Of a stretch of 10,454 bases of DNA, positions 1 to 7,751 are shown one piece after another. Positions within the stretch are counted from its first letter, which is position 1. The number at the start of each line of letters is the position of its first letter. The position numbers and the translations under genes were made by a program. The notes under the pieces are model-generated. The model saw only the letters and a program-made list of their open reading frames with translations, ran no database searches and was not told the DNA's origin. Source of the stretch: Minthousia sp045628125 (GTDB taxonomy: Bacteria; Bacteroidota; Bacteroidia; Bacteroidales; Bacteroidaceae); NCBI GenBank assembly GCA_045628125.1, contig JAZQPA010000004.1, forward strand, positions 1-10,454. Reading direction: 5' to 3'.

Positions 1-2381
1 GTAACTTGTGCCGGCAAATCAATTTCTGCATTGAAGAATTCAGGAGCCTTCTTGCCCTTACCTTCTTTTTTATATTCGTAAGCCACCTTTATCTCGCCCT
101 GTGGATGAGGCATGATGCCGCCAATTTTACGAATGTCACCCAAATGAGGCTCAATCTTTACGGTTCTGAAGGCAGGAGACGCACTGTCAATGCCTAATAG
201 CGTGCGGAAAAATTCGATATTTGGGCTTGCTCCCCAGGCATGGCAGTCGCTTCGGGTGCCGTCCACATCGCTGGTTTCCCCCCATGTGGTCAGTCCCATA
301 TTGATGTTCTCACGCCAGATGTCCAACCATTTCAGGTAGTCGTTACCTAATCCCACTTTGGCCAGTGCCTGATGCAGATAGAACTTGAAATAAACAGTAC
401 AGTAATCCATGGTTGCGTCGTTCAGCATCTTGTCTGCCATTTCCAAAGCTTTGTTTCCATCCACCAATCCACACAGGATAGCCAGTGACTGAGCATGCTG
501 TGAGAACTGGTTCTTATCGGTGTTGTTGGCGTAAAGTCCCTTACTCTCCACCCAATAGGCTTTGTTGATGGATTCGGCCAATTGAGCGGCTTTTTCGGCA
601 TATTTCTTGGCCATGAAGGCATTGCCTTGGCGCTGCTCCATATCACCCAGCATCTGGTAGGCGTACAGTAACTGCAGGTCAAGTATACTGGTTCCGCCAT
701 CGTTAGCTGCCGGTTGTGGCACACCCATCTGCCATCCCTTGTTGTAACACCAGTCGGTGAAGTTCCAGCCAGGAAGGCCGCTTACTCGTCCGTCGGGCAG
801 GGTATATTTACCGAAATAGTGTAGAATCTGCTCTGCACCTGGAACAAGGTCGAAAACGAAATCCTGGTCACTGCCGTACATCATATAGTCATGCAAGGCA
901 TAGATGTAGTGCAGGGCGTATGGGGTGATATACTGGGGCAACTCGCTTGGTGCGCGTCCCATAGTGATACCTTCTGCGTTACGGCTCATGTCTGCCTGTC
1001 TCAGGTAGTTCTTAACCAATCTGTCGTCACCGGTATTAAATAAGGATACCAGTGCCTGGATGCGTGTATCTCCCAGGTACTGCAACTGCTCATAAAAAGG
1101 GCAGTCGGTATAAGTCTCGATGGCACACAAGCGGGCAGTGCGCCAACCTATCTCCATCATCTTCTTCAGTTCCTGATTGTCAGTGTCCAGTTGGGCTTTC
1201 ATCTGGAAGGGGAATCCCACAAAGGTTCCGTACACGTCGTTAAGCACCAGCGGATCGTCTTGGGTTTCGATGTGCAGGTTTACATAGCGCCAGGTACGCC
1301 AATCTAGGGTAGTAAACGACTGGTTGTCCTTTCCGTTGCTGGTAATCTCGTCGTAACGACCCACGAAACGCTTGCCTTCCACTTCGTTGCGGTTGCCCTT
1401 TTTGTTTCCCACATCACCGGAGTAAAGAGACTCTGCGTATTGAATCTTTACCTTTGCTTGGGCGCCCTTGCTCATGTTTAAGGTGAAGAAGCCATTGGTC
1501 AGAAATTCCTGATCCAACAGAATGTCTACTTTCTGGTGAGCAGGAATGGTCACATCACCCTGTTGTGCCGGGAATCCCTTGGGCAGTTTTATGCCGCCGT
1601 CCTTGCGCACTGTGTTCAGGCGCTGGTAAGTGCGCTCTACCTGTGGAAGAGTGGAGGGTACCAGTGGATGCCCCGAATATACGCCGGTACCGCTGGAATC
1701 GTCGTGAGGCGCTCCCATGGCATAAGGCTTGGCGTCTTTCCATCCTTCCAGTGTGTTGTCCGGATCCATCCAGTCGGCAATGTATTGGTTCATGTCCACG
1801 CCCTCGCCGGCACCCAGAGCATAATAGCCGGGTACTTGTTGGCGGAGAGGGGTATAGGAAGGGTCTTGAATGCACTTCCAGGTGCCGTCAGTGTGCAGTA
1901 TCTTTGACTCGTCTTCGCCCATCAGGATGAATCCCACCTGGATGGTGGCATTTGGAACCGGCTTGTAGCGTCCCTCGTTCCACACCTGGGCAGCCACCAC
2001 ATTCTTACCGGTTTTCAGGTAAGGAGCCAGATCCACCGTCTCGTAGTTCCAATGCTTGGAATCGTTGCGCGCAGGACCCAGCGATGCCAGTTGCCCGTTG
2101 ACGTACAACTTATAGCGCTGGTCAGCCGACACGTATACCTTAAACTGAGATGGCTGTGCGTTTAGGTTGATGTCCTTGCGGAAGTAGTACACACCATATT
2201 CGTCTCGCTTTGAATCCGGTACCTCAATCCATGCCGCACTCCATCCCTCTTTCATCATATTGAAGCTGGTGCGCTGCTGGGCAGCTTGAATACTCTTGGC
2301 CGAAGGTGCACCCCACTGTGCCTGTGCCGGCAGTTGAGCGGCCAATAACAGGGCAGATATCGCTATTTTGTAGAAATTCAT
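1..2381 (-). CDS. Alpha-L-rhamnosidase, GH78 family (C-terminus cut by window edge)
   Basis: Exported glycoside hydrolase expected to release terminal alpha-L-rhamnose by inversion. The frame is open from ATG 2381-2379 to the window edge (793 codons, no stop), so only the last few tens of residues are probably missing. Residues 1-21 form a Sec signal peptide ending AQA before Gln22, giving a periplasmic or secreted enzyme. Residues about 50-135 resemble the N-terminal rhamnosidase beta-sandwich (VSADQRYKLYVNG). The (alpha/alpha)6 barrel carries DCPFYEQLQYLGD with Asp426, Glu431 and Asp438. The 5- and 7-residue spacing equals that of the catalytic-site acids Asp567/Glu572/Asp579 of Bacillus GH78 RhaB as I recall them. 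Glu702 (TTWGE) fits the general base, and His714 lies in the conserved HAWGASP. The gene follows GH106 after 55 bp on the same strand but also has its own promoter. Family assignment is firm; the aglycone is unknown. Confidence 0.93.
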   Translation of the reverse strand, partial: MNFYKIAISALLLAAQLPAQAQWGAPSAKSIQAAQQRTSFNMMKEGWSAAWIEVPDSKRDEYGVYYFRKDINLNAQPSQFKVYVSADQRYKLYVNGQLASLGPARNDSKHWNYETVDLAPYLKTGKNVVAAQVWNEGRYKPVPNATIQVGFILMGEDESKILHTDGTWKCIQDPSYTPLRQQVPGYYALGAGEGVDMNQYIADWMDPDNTLEGWKDAKPYAMGAPHDDSSGTGVYSGHPLVPSTLPQVERTYQRLNTVRKDGGIKLPKGFPAQQGDVTIPAHQKVDILLDQEFLTNGFFTLNMSKGAQAKVKIQYAESLYSGDVGNKKGNRNEVEGKRFVGRYDEITSNGKDNQSFTTLDWRTWRYVNLHIETQDDPLVLNDVYGTFVGFPFQMKAQLDTDNQELKKMMEIGWRTARLCAIETYTDCPFYEQLQYLGDTRIQALVSLFNTGDDRLVKNYLRQADMSRNAEGITMGRAPSELPQYITPYALHYIYALHDYMMYGSDQDFVFDLVPGAEQILHYFGKYTLPDGRVSGLPGWNFTDWCYNKGWQMGVPQPAANDGGTSILDLQLLYAYQMLGDMEQRQGNAFMAKKYAEKAAQLAESINKAYWVESKGLYANNTDKNQFSQHAQSLAILCGLVDGNKALEMADKMLNDATMDYCTVYFKFYLHQALAKVGLGNDYLKWLDIWRENINMGLTTWGETSDVDGTRSDCHAWGASPNIEFFRTLLGIDSASPAFRTVKIEPHLGDIRKIGGIMPHPQGEIKVAYEYKKEGKGKKAPEFFNAEIDLPAQV

Positions 2382-2402
2382 GGTTCAATAATATGCTTTT
2401 TG

Positions 2403-2433
2403 CAAAGTTAATAAAAACAGTTTATTCAAACAA
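2403..2433 (-). promoter_or_regulatory. Bacteroidetes-type promoter for GH78
   Basis: On the minus strand, TTG (2433-2431), a 20-bp spacer and TAACTTTG (2410-2403) match the Bacteroidetes -33/-7 consensus. The -7 box ends 21 bp before the GH78 ATG. The site lies entirely in the 55-bp gap after the GH106 stop codon, so GH78 could be transcribed on its own as well as by readthrough. No copy of the composite TTACTA/TGAnnnTCA element lies upstream of it; that position is GH106 coding sequence. Confidence 0.6.
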
Positions 2434-2436
2434 TAA

Positions 2437-5400
2437 TTATTTTACTTCAATTAATTGTACAGGACCCATTAAACCAGCTGGTTTTAAGGCGCTGTCTGCG
2501 TTGTAATAATGAGAATCGGTGAAGGTTATCTTCTCAGGACAGTTTGGTTGCTCGTCACCAATCAGGCGGTTCACCCATGCATTGGTAACCTTGATTTCCA
2601 ACTGATTGTCGCCCTCCTTCAGCAGGTCAGTAATATCTACACGGAAAGGAACCTTCCAGATTATGTCAGCCGACTGACCGTTGACAATCACCTCGGCCAA
2701 ATCCTTCACTGCACCCAAATCGAGTACGGCCTTTCCTGCCAGTTTTCCAACCTTCAGAGTGTTAGTGTATGATGCAGTACCCGAGAAATACTTGATGCCA
2801 AACTCGGTGTTTTCTGTGTAAGAAGCCAACTTATCAAAGGTTGCCTCGGCAGGAGCACCGCGCTTTTCCTGGAACTTCACAGTCCAAGGAGTGTCGATGG
2901 TCAGTAAGGTGTTCTCCACCTTGGCAGGCAGTGTTACTTCCATCTGCTCAGCCTTCACACCAAAGACCACGAATACGGCATCGTTTGGAACCAATTCCAG
3001 GGTAACGGTGGTGCGATCGCCTTCAATCTTATACGATACCTCCTCAATCTTACCGGTTTCCGGATGCCATACTTGGGGTACGCGACCTGCCTGGCGGAAA
3101 GAAACTTGTAGAGTCTTTGCCTCCTGTACAGGGCGGTTAATCCAGTAAATCTCGGCGTGATCCAGGGTGCGGTGCAGGAACTTGATACCCTCTTCTGTCT
3201 GAATATCCGGCTGAACACCCGCATTCTTCAGTACGTCTTCCATGGCTATACCGGTAGAAACGTTGGGCAGGTTGCTGTCCCAGATTTCAGACACCAGCTT
3301 GTCGAATTCCTCTTGAGAGTCGCTCAAGCCCAATGGATGCTGAGGCTTCTCGCCGCCAATTAGTGCACCGGCCTTGGCCAGTTCTGCAATCTTCTTCAAT
3401 ACGTCTACTGACATATATTCCACGTTCTTGTCCAGCCACAGCAGCTTGTATTGGGTGCCGCTGGCTGTTGAAACGATATTGCCGTTCTTGAACTTCAAAA
3501 TCTTCTTGATGACTGTCGGGTTGCAGTAGTCAAACTGATAACCTGCAGGAACAGCAGCAGGAGCATTTCCATACTCACTGCAGATGTTGGAATCCTCACC
3601 GTAATAAACCAACACATCGGCCAGGTTCTTGCCCTGCATCAGCATGTAACAGCTGCGAGCCATGTAATCCACCCAAACCTTAGCTTGTTCTGCCCACGTG
3701 TCATGACGGTTGAACCATTGTCCGATACCTCCCAGGCTCAAACCAGGAACATGGGCATCGCTTGGCTGGTGGGCACTCTCATGAATGACGAAACGGTTGA
3801 TACCTTCAGCCAACTCAATATCGGCAGTGGTCTTAAGGATCTCAGGGGTGTAGCCGTAGTAATTCTCTCCCCATGCGGTCATGGATTCAGCTGCAGCCAC
3901 ATTCTGGCCAAACAGGTGGGCAACAGAACCCGACTCCTTATCGTCAGCCTTGTAGACGGTGACGTTGGTAGCGCCTTGTTCATCCTTACCCAACCATGGG
4001 GCACAGCACCACATGGCCGACATTGGCACCTCTGCGGTTTCCTTCACATCCATGCCGTCTACGGTATAGACACGTCCGGCCTCATGAGCCTCTGAATAAC
4101 GTCCCTTCATGCCAAACTCCTCACGGGCAATGGTAGAAATCAGGGTATAATTGCTGGCAATCAGCTCGCCAATGGTGGCACGCCAATCGCGCAGGAAAGC
4201 ATCGCTCTGCTCAGGGCTTCCCACGATGGCACCGGTCAGTACAGGCAACCATTGGTGAAGGTCGTATCCACGGCGGGTTTGGAATTCTTGGAACATGGCT
4301 GGTGTCCAGTTCTCGTGTTCAGCTTCGTAGCTGTCGGTCAGAATATACTGAATACCCTTCTGGCCCATCAAACCCTTTGACGCATCCTTGTACATATTTA
4401 AATATGTGCGAAGGTAGTTGCCGAATGCCACTGGATCCAGTTTGTCTACCTCCAAACCTGTAGCTTCTGCAGGAGCCGGATGATTCATCTTACCGGTCAA
4501 GGAGAAACCGAAACGGTAAATTCTCCAGTTTCCCTCCGGCGCGTTCCAGGTAAGCACACCATCCTTAACTTGGGCGGTTACATCAATCACATCGGTAGCT
4601 TGAGCAAACTGCTCGCCCTGACTGGCAGGTGTATTCATTGTAGTATAGTGACCGCCGGCATTAAAGGCTGCTTTCACTTCAGCGTTGTTCACGCGTGAAG
4701 CTGAAAACAGGTTGAACTCATGGATGGTGCAACCCTTAGGCGCAGGAGCAGGAGCACCCATGCCGAAGAGCGAAGGTCCTGCTGGGTGTGGGTTGTTTAC
4801 CTTCAGACGGAAGAACTTGGCTGTTGTGGCAGGGATAGAAAGTGTGGTTTGAGCCGTACGACCTGCGCGTACCGGACAAACTTCTTTGAAATCCTTGCCA
4901 TCGGCACTGCTCTCCAGTACCATGCCGCCATTCGAACCTGTGGCCAATACCATACTGCGTACAGTCACATCCTGTGGAAACTCGTACTGAATCCAGGAGT
5001 AGCCCTGTCCGCCCAAAGGCAGGGTAGGGCCATTCAGCAAATCGCCATCAGCCAAATCAGCTAGATTTGCAGTAGTTCCACTGGCGGTTACCTTAGCGCC
5101 CAGTTCCTCCAAGGTCTTATCTTCGTCGGTCAGCTTCAGTGCAATGACAGCTATATCCTCGTAATATTCCTGAGTGTTAGCTTCACCTCGTCCCTCAGGT
5201 GCCGCATTTTGAAAGGCACCGGTGGTTGTAAAAGGAGCAGGCAAGGTAAGCTTCACCTCTGCACCGCCCTTAACTAACGACTCTTTCCAAACCAGTTTTT
5301 TCATGCCATCTTTTGGCTCTACCCAAGGGCCTCCGGTTGCACTCCAGCCGGGAGCTGAAGCCACGGTCATTTCCAATCCCAAGGAATCGGCTTTCTGTGT

Positions 5401-5724
5401 GGCATAGGCAAAGGCATCTTTCCAATCGTCGTGCATGTAGATGAGGCGCTGGTCAACTATGGTAGGAGTTCCCAGTGCTGCGTCAAAATGATGGAAACCG
5501 CCCAAACCGATGCGTTTCATCCATTCCAGATCTTTCTTGATTCCGTCCTTGGTAATGTTACCGTTCATCCAGTGCCACCACACTTGGGTGCGAGCACTCT
5601 GAGGAGGATTCTGAAAATTCTCCTGCAATTCGGCTAATGTCTTCTGTGTAGCCGCATTGTCAATGCCTCCGTTTTGGCAAGCTGCCAATAATAGGGCTAA
5701 TCCTGCAATTTTTAATGCGCTCAT
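2437..5724 (-). CDS. GH106-type alpha-L-rhamnosidase, lipoprotein
   Basis: A 1095-aa predicted alpha-L-rhamnosidase. The N-terminal block typical of GH106 is present (VWWHWMNGNIT at residues 48-58, then a (beta/alpha)8-like start through GLGGFHHFDA). Residues 1-16 are a lipoprotein signal with lipobox LAAC (Cys16). The next residues, QNGG, do not resemble the acidic surface-export signals known in Bacteroidetes, so it may face the periplasm. Residues about 240-312 look like an inserted discoidin/F5-8C-like sandwich (SWIQYEF to FFRLKVNNP). DSYEAE (464-469), YSEAHE (543-548) and AESMT (612-616) are acidic motifs in the catalytic part; which supply the acid and base I cannot say. Residues about 995-1095 form a GH2-like sugar-binding sandwich. 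A promoter ends 28 bp before the ATG, supporting this start. It probably leads an operon with GH78. Some relatives are annotated only as 'glycoside hydrolase'. Confidence 0.88.
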   Translation of the reverse strand: MSALKIAGLALLLAACQNGGIDNAATQKTLAELQENFQNPPQSARTQVWWHWMNGNITKDGIKKDLEWMKRIGLGGFHHFDAALGTPTIVDQRLIYMHDDWKDAFAYATQKADSLGLEMTVASAPGWSATGGPWVEPKDGMKKLVWKESLVKGGAEVKLTLPAPFTTTGAFQNAAPEGRGEANTQEYYEDIAVIALKLTDEDKTLEELGAKVTASGTTANLADLADGDLLNGPTLPLGGQGYSWIQYEFPQDVTVRSMVLATGSNGGMVLESSADGKDFKEVCPVRAGRTAQTTLSIPATTAKFFRLKVNNPHPAGPSLFGMGAPAPAPKGCTIHEFNLFSASRVNNAEVKAAFNAGGHYTTMNTPASQGEQFAQATDVIDVTAQVKDGVLTWNAPEGNWRIYRFGFSLTGKMNHPAPAEATGLEVDKLDPVAFGNYLRTYLNMYKDASKGLMGQKGIQYILTDSYEAEHENWTPAMFQEFQTRRGYDLHQWLPVLTGAIVGSPEQSDAFLRDWRATIGELIASNYTLISTIAREEFGMKGRYSEAHEAGRVYTVDGMDVKETAEVPMSAMWCCAPWLGKDEQGATNVTVYKADDKESGSVAHLFGQNVAAAESMTAWGENYYGYTPEILKTTADIELAEGINRFVIHESAHQPSDAHVPGLSLGGIGQWFNRHDTWAEQAKVWVDYMARSCYMLMQGKNLADVLVYYGEDSNICSEYGNAPAAVPAGYQFDYCNPTVIKKILKFKNGNIVSTASGTQYKLLWLDKNVEYMSVDVLKKIAELAKAGALIGGEKPQHPLGLSDSQEEFDKLVSEIWDSNLPNVSTGIAMEDVLKNAGVQPDIQTEEGIKFLHRTLDHAEIYWINRPVQEAKTLQVSFRQAGRVPQVWHPETGKIEEVSYKIEGDRTTVTLELVPNDAVFVVFGVKAEQMEVTLPAKVENTLLTIDTPWTVKFQEKRGAPAEATFDKLASYTENTEFGIKYFSGTASYTNTLKVGKLAGKAVLDLGAVKDLAEVIVNGQSADIIWKVPFRVDITDLLKEGDNQLEIKVTNAWVNRLIGDEQPNCPEKITFTDSHYYNADSALKPAGLMGPVQLIEVK

Positions 5725-5752
5725 GATCTAATTGTATGTTTTGTTTATTCCG

Positions 5753-5783
5753 CAAAATTACGCAGAAATAAAAGCAGGAGCAA
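5753..5783 (-). promoter_or_regulatory. Bacteroidetes-type promoter for the GH106-GH78 operon
   Basis: On the minus strand, TTG (5783-5781), a 20-bp spacer and TAATTTTG (5760-5753) fit the -33/-7 consensus. The -7 box ends 28 bp before the GH106 ATG, so the leader would be short, about 20 nt. The composite element at 5810-5871 lies just upstream of the -33 box, where an activator would bind. Confidence 0.65.
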
Positions 5784-5809
5784 CGGTGTAAAAAGCCATA
5801 TAATATAAA

Positions 5810-5871
5810 TAGTAAGGTTAGAAAGGGAGAGTGGTGTTGAAAATCAGCGTTTTGTGCAGTTGGTATAGTAA
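5810..5871 (-). promoter_or_regulatory. Composite operator-like element upstream of GH106 (copy 1 of 3)
   Basis: Read on the minus strand: TTACTA (5871-5866), 19 bp, TGATTTTCA (5846-5838), 22 bp, TTACTA (5815-5810), then 49 bp to the -7 box. The proximal copy is extended to AACCTTACTA (5819-5810), an exact 10-mer shared with copy 3. TGATTTTCAA is shared exactly with copy 2. The identical architecture at three promoters suggests a specific activator site. The binding protein is inferred, not shown. Confidence 0.6.
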
Positions 5872-5954
5872 CCTTTTTAATTCAAAGGTCCGGTTTGTTT
5901 TTAAGGAATGGTTATTCTATTTGGTTCATTATCAATTATAAAATTATAAAATGT

Positions 5955-5986
5955 TTTGGTCAGTACTCAATAAAAAACTAATTTTG
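5955..5986 (+). promoter_or_regulatory. Bacteroidetes-type promoter for the DUF6377 regulator
   Basis: TTTG (5955-5958), a 20-bp spacer and TAATTTTG (5979-5986) match the full consensus. The -7 box ends 21 bp before ATG 6008. The in-frame ATG at 5951 would lie upstream of the start of transcription, so this promoter also decides the start codon. No TTACTA/TGAnnnTCA composite lies upstream, which suggests expression independent of the other PUL promoters. Confidence 0.7.
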
Positions 5987-6007
5987 CAATGTAGAAAGAA
6001 ACCAACC

Positions 6008-7714
6008 ATGAAAAACATTAAACTAATTTTAGCTTCTTTATTCCTCATTTCTATCCTTTGTTCCTGCAGGCCGACAAGCACCGCCACGCCTGAGCAGCAG
6101 GCTTGTTTTGAACAGGTTCAAGTCGCTCTGGACAGCGCATCGCAATACAGGTACATCTTTGAGTTGAAGTTGCAGGATTATAAAAACAAGACATCCAGTG
6201 CCCCAAGTGTGGATGCGGCATACTATTACAATAAACTGATAACGGGATGCTATTATTCCTTTGATTCCGATTCTGCAGCTTTTTATATCAACCGCAACAT
6301 GCTGTTGGCCGAGCAGGAGAATCATCCGGAATGGATGGTAGATTGCCTGTTGCAGCTGAGCTATCTGCATAATTTCACCGGCATGCTGGAGGAAACTGCC
6401 GGTGTGCTGGCCAGGGTAAAGGAGATGCCGAAGACGTTCATCCAGCAGCAGAATTACTACCTAGAGTGCATTAGCTACTGGTCAAACAGGGCCATATCAC
6501 TCGATTTGCCTAATCCTGACCCCATGGCTCATGCCTATGCAGACTCCCTTTTGGCCATGGGTGATGCTCTTCCGGAACCCATGAAACTGCATGCCCGTTT
6601 CTGGTCTGAAACTGCTCCGGAGAAAAAACACGAACTGCTGCAGGAGATGACAAAGATGCTTCCTGCACTCTCTCCGGACGACGAATGGTACACCCGGTTG
6701 TATGGCGAGGCTGGAATTTTGGCACAGGTAGAGGGCAATATGACATTAGCCTTGCAACTGTTTACCCGTCAGATTGTGGCACAATTTTCGAACGTGGACA
6801 GAACCATCCCTATGCTGGCTACCGTATCGGGTATGGCATTGGATTGTGGGGAACTGGATTATGCCAAGAATTTCATGATGGCTGTGGTAGCCATGCAGAA
6901 GGATTATCCGGACCGAATCCGTACCGTTTCCAAACCGTTGTACAGCAGAATCATCCAGTTGAACGATGCCATACAGCTTCGGGAAAAGGCTGTGTCCGAC
7001 CGTATTGTCTGGCTGTCGGTCATCCTGGCGGTTTCTCTGTTGGCAGCCATCGCCCTTTTGCTGACGGTTTACCAGCTTCTCAAGAAAAAGACCGCTTTAC
7101 AGGATGCCTTGCAGCAGAAAATTCAGCAGTTGGATGAGAATACGGCCAATTTGGAGCAGGAGCACCGCAAATTGTCAGAAGCCAATGCCCAGCTATCCCA
7201 GCAGGACGTCCTGTTGAGAGAGGAACGCGAACACCTGGAAGAGGCAAATTACCTGAAGGAGGAGTACATCGGTCAGATGTTTGCCACCAATTCGGAATAC
7301 TTGCAGAAGATTGCGGCATTGAAGAAAGACATTAACCGCAAACTGATGGCCAAGCAGTACGAGCAGGCCGTGCAGATGACTTCGTCCAAGTCTGAGAAGA
7401 ATGTTGAGGAGCAGCATGAGCTCTGGAACAAGTTTGATGAGATTTTCCTACAGTTGTTCCCCGACTTTATCGAACAGTTCAATGGCCTTTTGCGTCCCGA
7501 GGAGCAGATAACCCTTAAGGCCGGCGAGAAACTGAATACCGATTTACGTATCTATGCGCTGGTGCGTCTGGGTATTAACAACAGTGTTAAGATTGGTAAG
7601 ATTCTGGGTTTGAGCACACAGACGGTTTACAATGCCCGCCAGAAGATGAGAGCGAGAGCCACCGAAAATGAGGTGGAATTCCCGGTTCGGGTGAAAAACT
7701 TGAAAAACAAATAG
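6008..7714 (+). CDS. Membrane-spanning transcriptional regulator, TPR-like sensor plus DUF6377/HTH
   Basis: A 568-aa protein, probably a one-piece signal-to-DNA regulator. Residues 1-20 are a signal sequence ending LCSC, possibly a lipobox with Cys20. Residues about 25-325 are helical and TPR-like. A strong membrane segment spans about 333-355 and is followed by KKK. Residues about 360-420 are a Gln/Glu-rich coiled coil. The rest matches DUF6377 as I know it (YIGQMFATNSEY from 420, then a conserved FPDFIEQFNGLL / LRIYALVRLGI stretch) and ends in a LuxR-like helix-turn-helix at about 521-551 (NNSVKIGKILGLSTQTVYNAR). Inferred topology: sensor in the periplasm, output in the cytoplasm. It has no histidine kinase or receiver domain, unlike hybrid two-component PUL regulators. 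It is divergent from GH106 and convergent with the esterase. The start at 6008 is chosen because the promoter covers the alternative ATG. Ligand and targets are unknown. Confidence 0.85.
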   Translation: MKNIKLILASLFLISILCSCRPTSTATPEQQACFEQVQVALDSASQYRYIFELKLQDYKNKTSSAPSVDAAYYYNKLITGCYYSFDSDSAAFYINRNMLLAEQENHPEWMVDCLLQLSYLHNFTGMLEETAGVLARVKEMPKTFIQQQNYYLECISYWSNRAISLDLPNPDPMAHAYADSLLAMGDALPEPMKLHARFWSETAPEKKHELLQEMTKMLPALSPDDEWYTRLYGEAGILAQVEGNMTLALQLFTRQIVAQFSNVDRTIPMLATVSGMALDCGELDYAKNFMMAVVAMQKDYPDRIRTVSKPLYSRIIQLNDAIQLREKAVSDRIVWLSVILAVSLLAAIALLLTVYQLLKKKTALQDALQQKIQQLDENTANLEQEHRKLSEANAQLSQQDVLLREEREHLEEANYLKEEYIGQMFATNSEYLQKIAALKKDINRKLMAKQYEQAVQMTSSKSEKNVEEQHELWNKFDEIFLQLFPDFIEQFNGLLRPEEQITLKAGEKLNTDLRIYALVRLGINNSVKIGKILGLSTQTVYNARQKMRARATENEVEFPVRVKNLKNK

Positions 7715-7751
7715 AAAAGGGTTGGTCAATCAGACCAACCCTTTTCTATTT
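7709..7751. terminator. Bidirectional intrinsic terminator shared by two convergent genes
   Basis: A perfect 19-bp inverted repeat (7709-7727 and 7733-7751) with a 5-base loop AATCA. The stem core is GGGTTGGTC, flanked by an A-rich left arm and a T-rich right arm, so it works as a U-tract terminator in either direction. The regulator stop TAG (7712-7714) lies in the left arm. The esterase stop TAA (7752-7750 on minus) starts at the base just outside the right arm and overlaps its end. Confidence 0.9.

Larger units (their letters stand above)
5725..6007. other. Divergent regulatory region between GH106 and the DUF6377 regulator
   Basis: This 283-bp AT-rich stretch has no gene of its own. It holds the GH106 promoter (5753-5783, minus), one composite operator-like element pointing at GH106 (5810-5871), and the regulator promoter (5955-5986, plus). 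An inverted pair AAGGTTA (5814-5820) / TAACCTT (5869-5875) arises from bases flanking the two TTACTA copies. About 80 bp (5876-5954) has no recognised element. The composite element does not recur at the matching distance from the regulator promoter. Confidence 0.75.

Noticed and set aside
1536..1930. Plus-strand frames of 121-123 aa inside GH78
   Set aside because: They are mirror frames of an uninterrupted GH78 coding sequence with conserved motifs; the open frame comes from codon bias.
5814..5875. AAGGTTA/TAACCTT inverted pair as a large hairpin in the GH106 leader
   Set aside because: The arms are only 7 bp and 48 bp apart, and lie upstream of the transcription start; they are explained by bases flanking the two TTACTA repeats.
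5951..6007. Upstream in-frame ATG giving a 587-aa form of the DUF6377 regulator
   Set aside because: The promoter (5955-5986) lies inside this extension, and the signal sequence begins exactly at ATG 6008.
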